From assembly GCA_017632755.1 (NCBI GenBank), contig JAGBQU010000221.1, positions 1 to 9,717 of the forward strand: 9,717 bases of DNA, read 5' to 3'. The notes below the pieces were generated by a model that worked only from the letters and a program-made list of their open reading frames with translations, was not told where the DNA came from and ran no database searches. The translations under genes were made by a program, and so were the position numbers. Position 1 is the stretch's first letter, and each line of letters begins with the position of its first letter. The stretch is from Lachnospiraceae bacterium. Its GTDB lineage: Bacteria; Bacillota_A; Clostridia; Lachnospirales; Lachnospiraceae. This document shows positions 8,237 through 9,717 of the stretch, piece after piece.

Positions 8237-8251
8237 GCCACTAAAGTTCTC

Positions 8252-9709
8252 TTATTCGTGCTCCACGCCAAGAGCGTCCTGCGCAGCCGTCCATGCCTGA
8301 TTCCACTCATCGACGATCTGGTCAAAGGTCATATCACCCTTGGATGCATGCTCGATAATCAGCTGGACTCTTCTGTCGCCTCCAGCTCTGTAGTTGAGCT
8401 CAGATTCTGCGTTCAGTTCGTTAAGAAGATCCTCCTCACCAGCAACTGCAGGTGTTTCCTGAAGGAGCTCGATTCCATCAAACGCAAGCTTTGTCTCTGT
8501 GCTTCCAGCTACGATCGGAAGTCCATCCTCGTTGTAAGCAAATTTAGACTGTTCTGTCATCCACTTAACAAATACCATACCAGCCTGTTTCTCATTTTCC
8601 GGAGCATTCACATTTACACCGTAGCAGTAGTCAGGTCCAGCAAGTGCATACTGTTTTCCGTTAACAGTGATCGGGAACGGCATATATCCGATGTCTGCAG
8701 CGTTTTCTCCAGCAGCTTCCATCTGCGGATATGCCCAAGAACCAAGAACCATGCATCCGATCTCTCCGCGGTTGATCATACCCTTACAGCCATCCCAGTC
8801 TGTGGTAGAGTAATCTTCCTCGGTAAGTCCCTGTGCAACAGCATCGTAAAGGATCTTGTACACTGCATAAGGGTGTGTCTCATCACCATAATCCTTGAAA
8901 GGATCTGTAGTGTGAAGCAGTGCGCCGTTGGTAAAGCCCGGATCACCTGTTGCAGAGATGCCTGTGTAATCATCCCAGCTTCCCATTGTCCATCCTGCTG
9001 CATAGTTTGTGTACAGCGGAATAATGGAGCTGTCATAGTCTTTGATCTTCTGAAGAGCTGCGATAAACTCGCTCGGTGTCTTGGGGAGTTCTGTCACGCC
9101 TGCTTCCTCAAATACGCGCTTGTTGTATACGATACCCTGTGCAGTTGCTGTAGAAGGCACGCCGTATACTTCACCCTGATACTCCCAGTGATCTGCGTAA
9201 TTAATCTGCTCATTCATGACATCCAGTGTTCCGTATGACTCGAAGTAGGAAGAAAGGTCTGCCTTATCAATGGCAGGGATAAGTATTACCGTCTCGAAAT
9301 CACCTGACTGAAGATGTGTCTTTGCAGACTGCGCATAATCCGTATCTGTGATTACATTCACTTTGATGTTCGGATACATTTTGTTGAACTCTTCCATGTA
9401 TTCCACCCATGTTGTCCCGCCGTAATCCTCAGAGTCAAGATCTGTTCTGTTGTTAAAGAAGGATATCTCTGCCTCGAGATCGGTAAAGTCCTCTCCGAGT
9501 TTGATGTCCGCATACTTCTTGAAGCCTGTAGCCTCTTCAGCCGGTTCCTCACCAGTCTCCTCTTCAGGCTCAACTTCCTGCACCTGAGAAGGTTCTTCCT
9601 CTGGCGCTGCATTCTGTGTGCCGGTTTCCTCCGTCTTTCCCGCGCATGCAACAAGGGAAAGTGCCATTGTTGCAACTAAAAATAGTGCGCTAACTTTTTT
9701 CAGTTTCAT
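8252..9709 (-). CDS. Extracellular sugar-binding lipoprotein of an ABC importer (CUT1 family)
   Basis: This is the solute-binding subunit that would capture mannan oligosaccharides at the cell surface and pass them to the two permeases. The 485-residue protein begins with a lipoprotein signal peptide: basic MKLKK, hydrophobic core to residue 20, and lipobox LVAC with the lipid-carrying Cys22. Residues 23-62 form a glutamate-rich low-complexity tether before the folded domain. The fold then shows typical family-1 binding protein segments: EISFFNNR, FNKMYPNIKVNVITDTDYAQ, a GTLD segment, YGVPSTATAQGIVYNKRVFEEAG, and GEIGCMVLGSWAYPQM in the second half. The stop lies just before a GC-rich hairpin. 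Only eight bases upstream of the ATG are visible, including GGA, so the promoter and most of the ribosome site are outside the window. The ligand is inferred from the downstream enzymes. Confidence 0.93.
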   Translation of the reverse strand: MKLKKVSALFLVATMALSLVACAGKTEETGTQNAAPEEEPSQVQEVEPEEETGEEPAEEATGFKKYADIKLGEDFTDLEAEISFFNNRTDLDSEDYGGTTWVEYMEEFNKMYPNIKVNVITDTDYAQSAKTHLQSGDFETVILIPAIDKADLSSYFESYGTLDVMNEQINYADHWEYQGEVYGVPSTATAQGIVYNKRVFEEAGVTELPKTPSEFIAALQKIKDYDSSIIPLYTNYAAGWTMGSWDDYTGISATGDPGFTNGALLHTTDPFKDYGDETHPYAVYKILYDAVAQGLTEEDYSTTDWDGCKGMINRGEIGCMVLGSWAYPQMEAAGENAADIGYMPFPITVNGKQYALAGPDYCYGVNVNAPENEKQAGMVFVKWMTEQSKFAYNEDGLPIVAGSTETKLAFDGIELLQETPAVAGEEDLLNELNAESELNYRAGGDRRVQLIIEHASKGDMTFDQIVDEWNQAWTAAQDALGVEHE

Positions 9710-9717
9710 AATTGTCC

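Noticed and set aside
8168..9238. Long plus-strand reading frame of 356 codons
   Set aside because: It lies opposite the well-supported binding-protein gene, has no family resemblance, is Cys- and Ser-rich in an uncharacteristic way, and has no ribosome site; it is a shadow frame.

Overview
The window is one tightly packed minus-strand gene cluster for uptake and intracellular phosphorolysis of beta-mannan oligosaccharides. Three features suggest an anaerobic, probably gut or rumen, Clostridia member (Lachnospiraceae or Oscillospiraceae type): strong AGGAGG-type ribosome binding sites, the lipoprotein-type binding protein, and the pairing of cellobiose 2-epimerase with GH130 phosphorylases known from Ruminococcus albus and Roseburia. 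This placement rests on gene content and style. No rRNA or other phylogenetic marker is present.

In transcription order (right to left) the cluster reads as follows. A sugar-binding lipoprotein (9709-8252) is followed by a 145-base gap with a strong GC hairpin. Two ABC permeases (8106-7207 and 7185-6337) come next, then a cellobiose 2-epimerase-like protein (6331-5129). Three consecutive GH130 proteins of different types follow: a mannosylglucose phosphorylase type (5139-3967), a mannooligosaccharide phosphorylase type (3931-2912) and a third of unassigned type (2908-1703). The cluster ends with mannose-6-phosphate isomerase (1699-728) and the N-terminal part of a secreted GH5-like hydrolase (682-1), which runs off the left edge. 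From permease 1 to manA the spacing is between -11 and +35 bases, which indicates one operon. The promoter lies beyond the right edge.

Inferred pathway: the secreted hydrolase cuts mannan or glucomannan outside the cell, and the binding protein and two permeases import the oligosaccharides. No ATPase is encoded here, so a shared MsmX-type ATPase is likely. The second GH130 shortens mannooligosaccharides to mannobiose and releases mannose 1-phosphate. The epimerase converts mannobiose to mannosyl-glucose, and the first GH130 splits that into mannose 1-phosphate and glucose. A phosphomannomutase encoded elsewhere would give mannose 6-phosphate, which ManA turns into fructose 6-phosphate. The role of the third GH130 cannot be read from the pathway and is the most interesting open point.

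No RNA genes, mobile elements, CRISPR arrays or gene-free stretches longer than 145 bases were seen. The plus strand holds only shadow reading frames.
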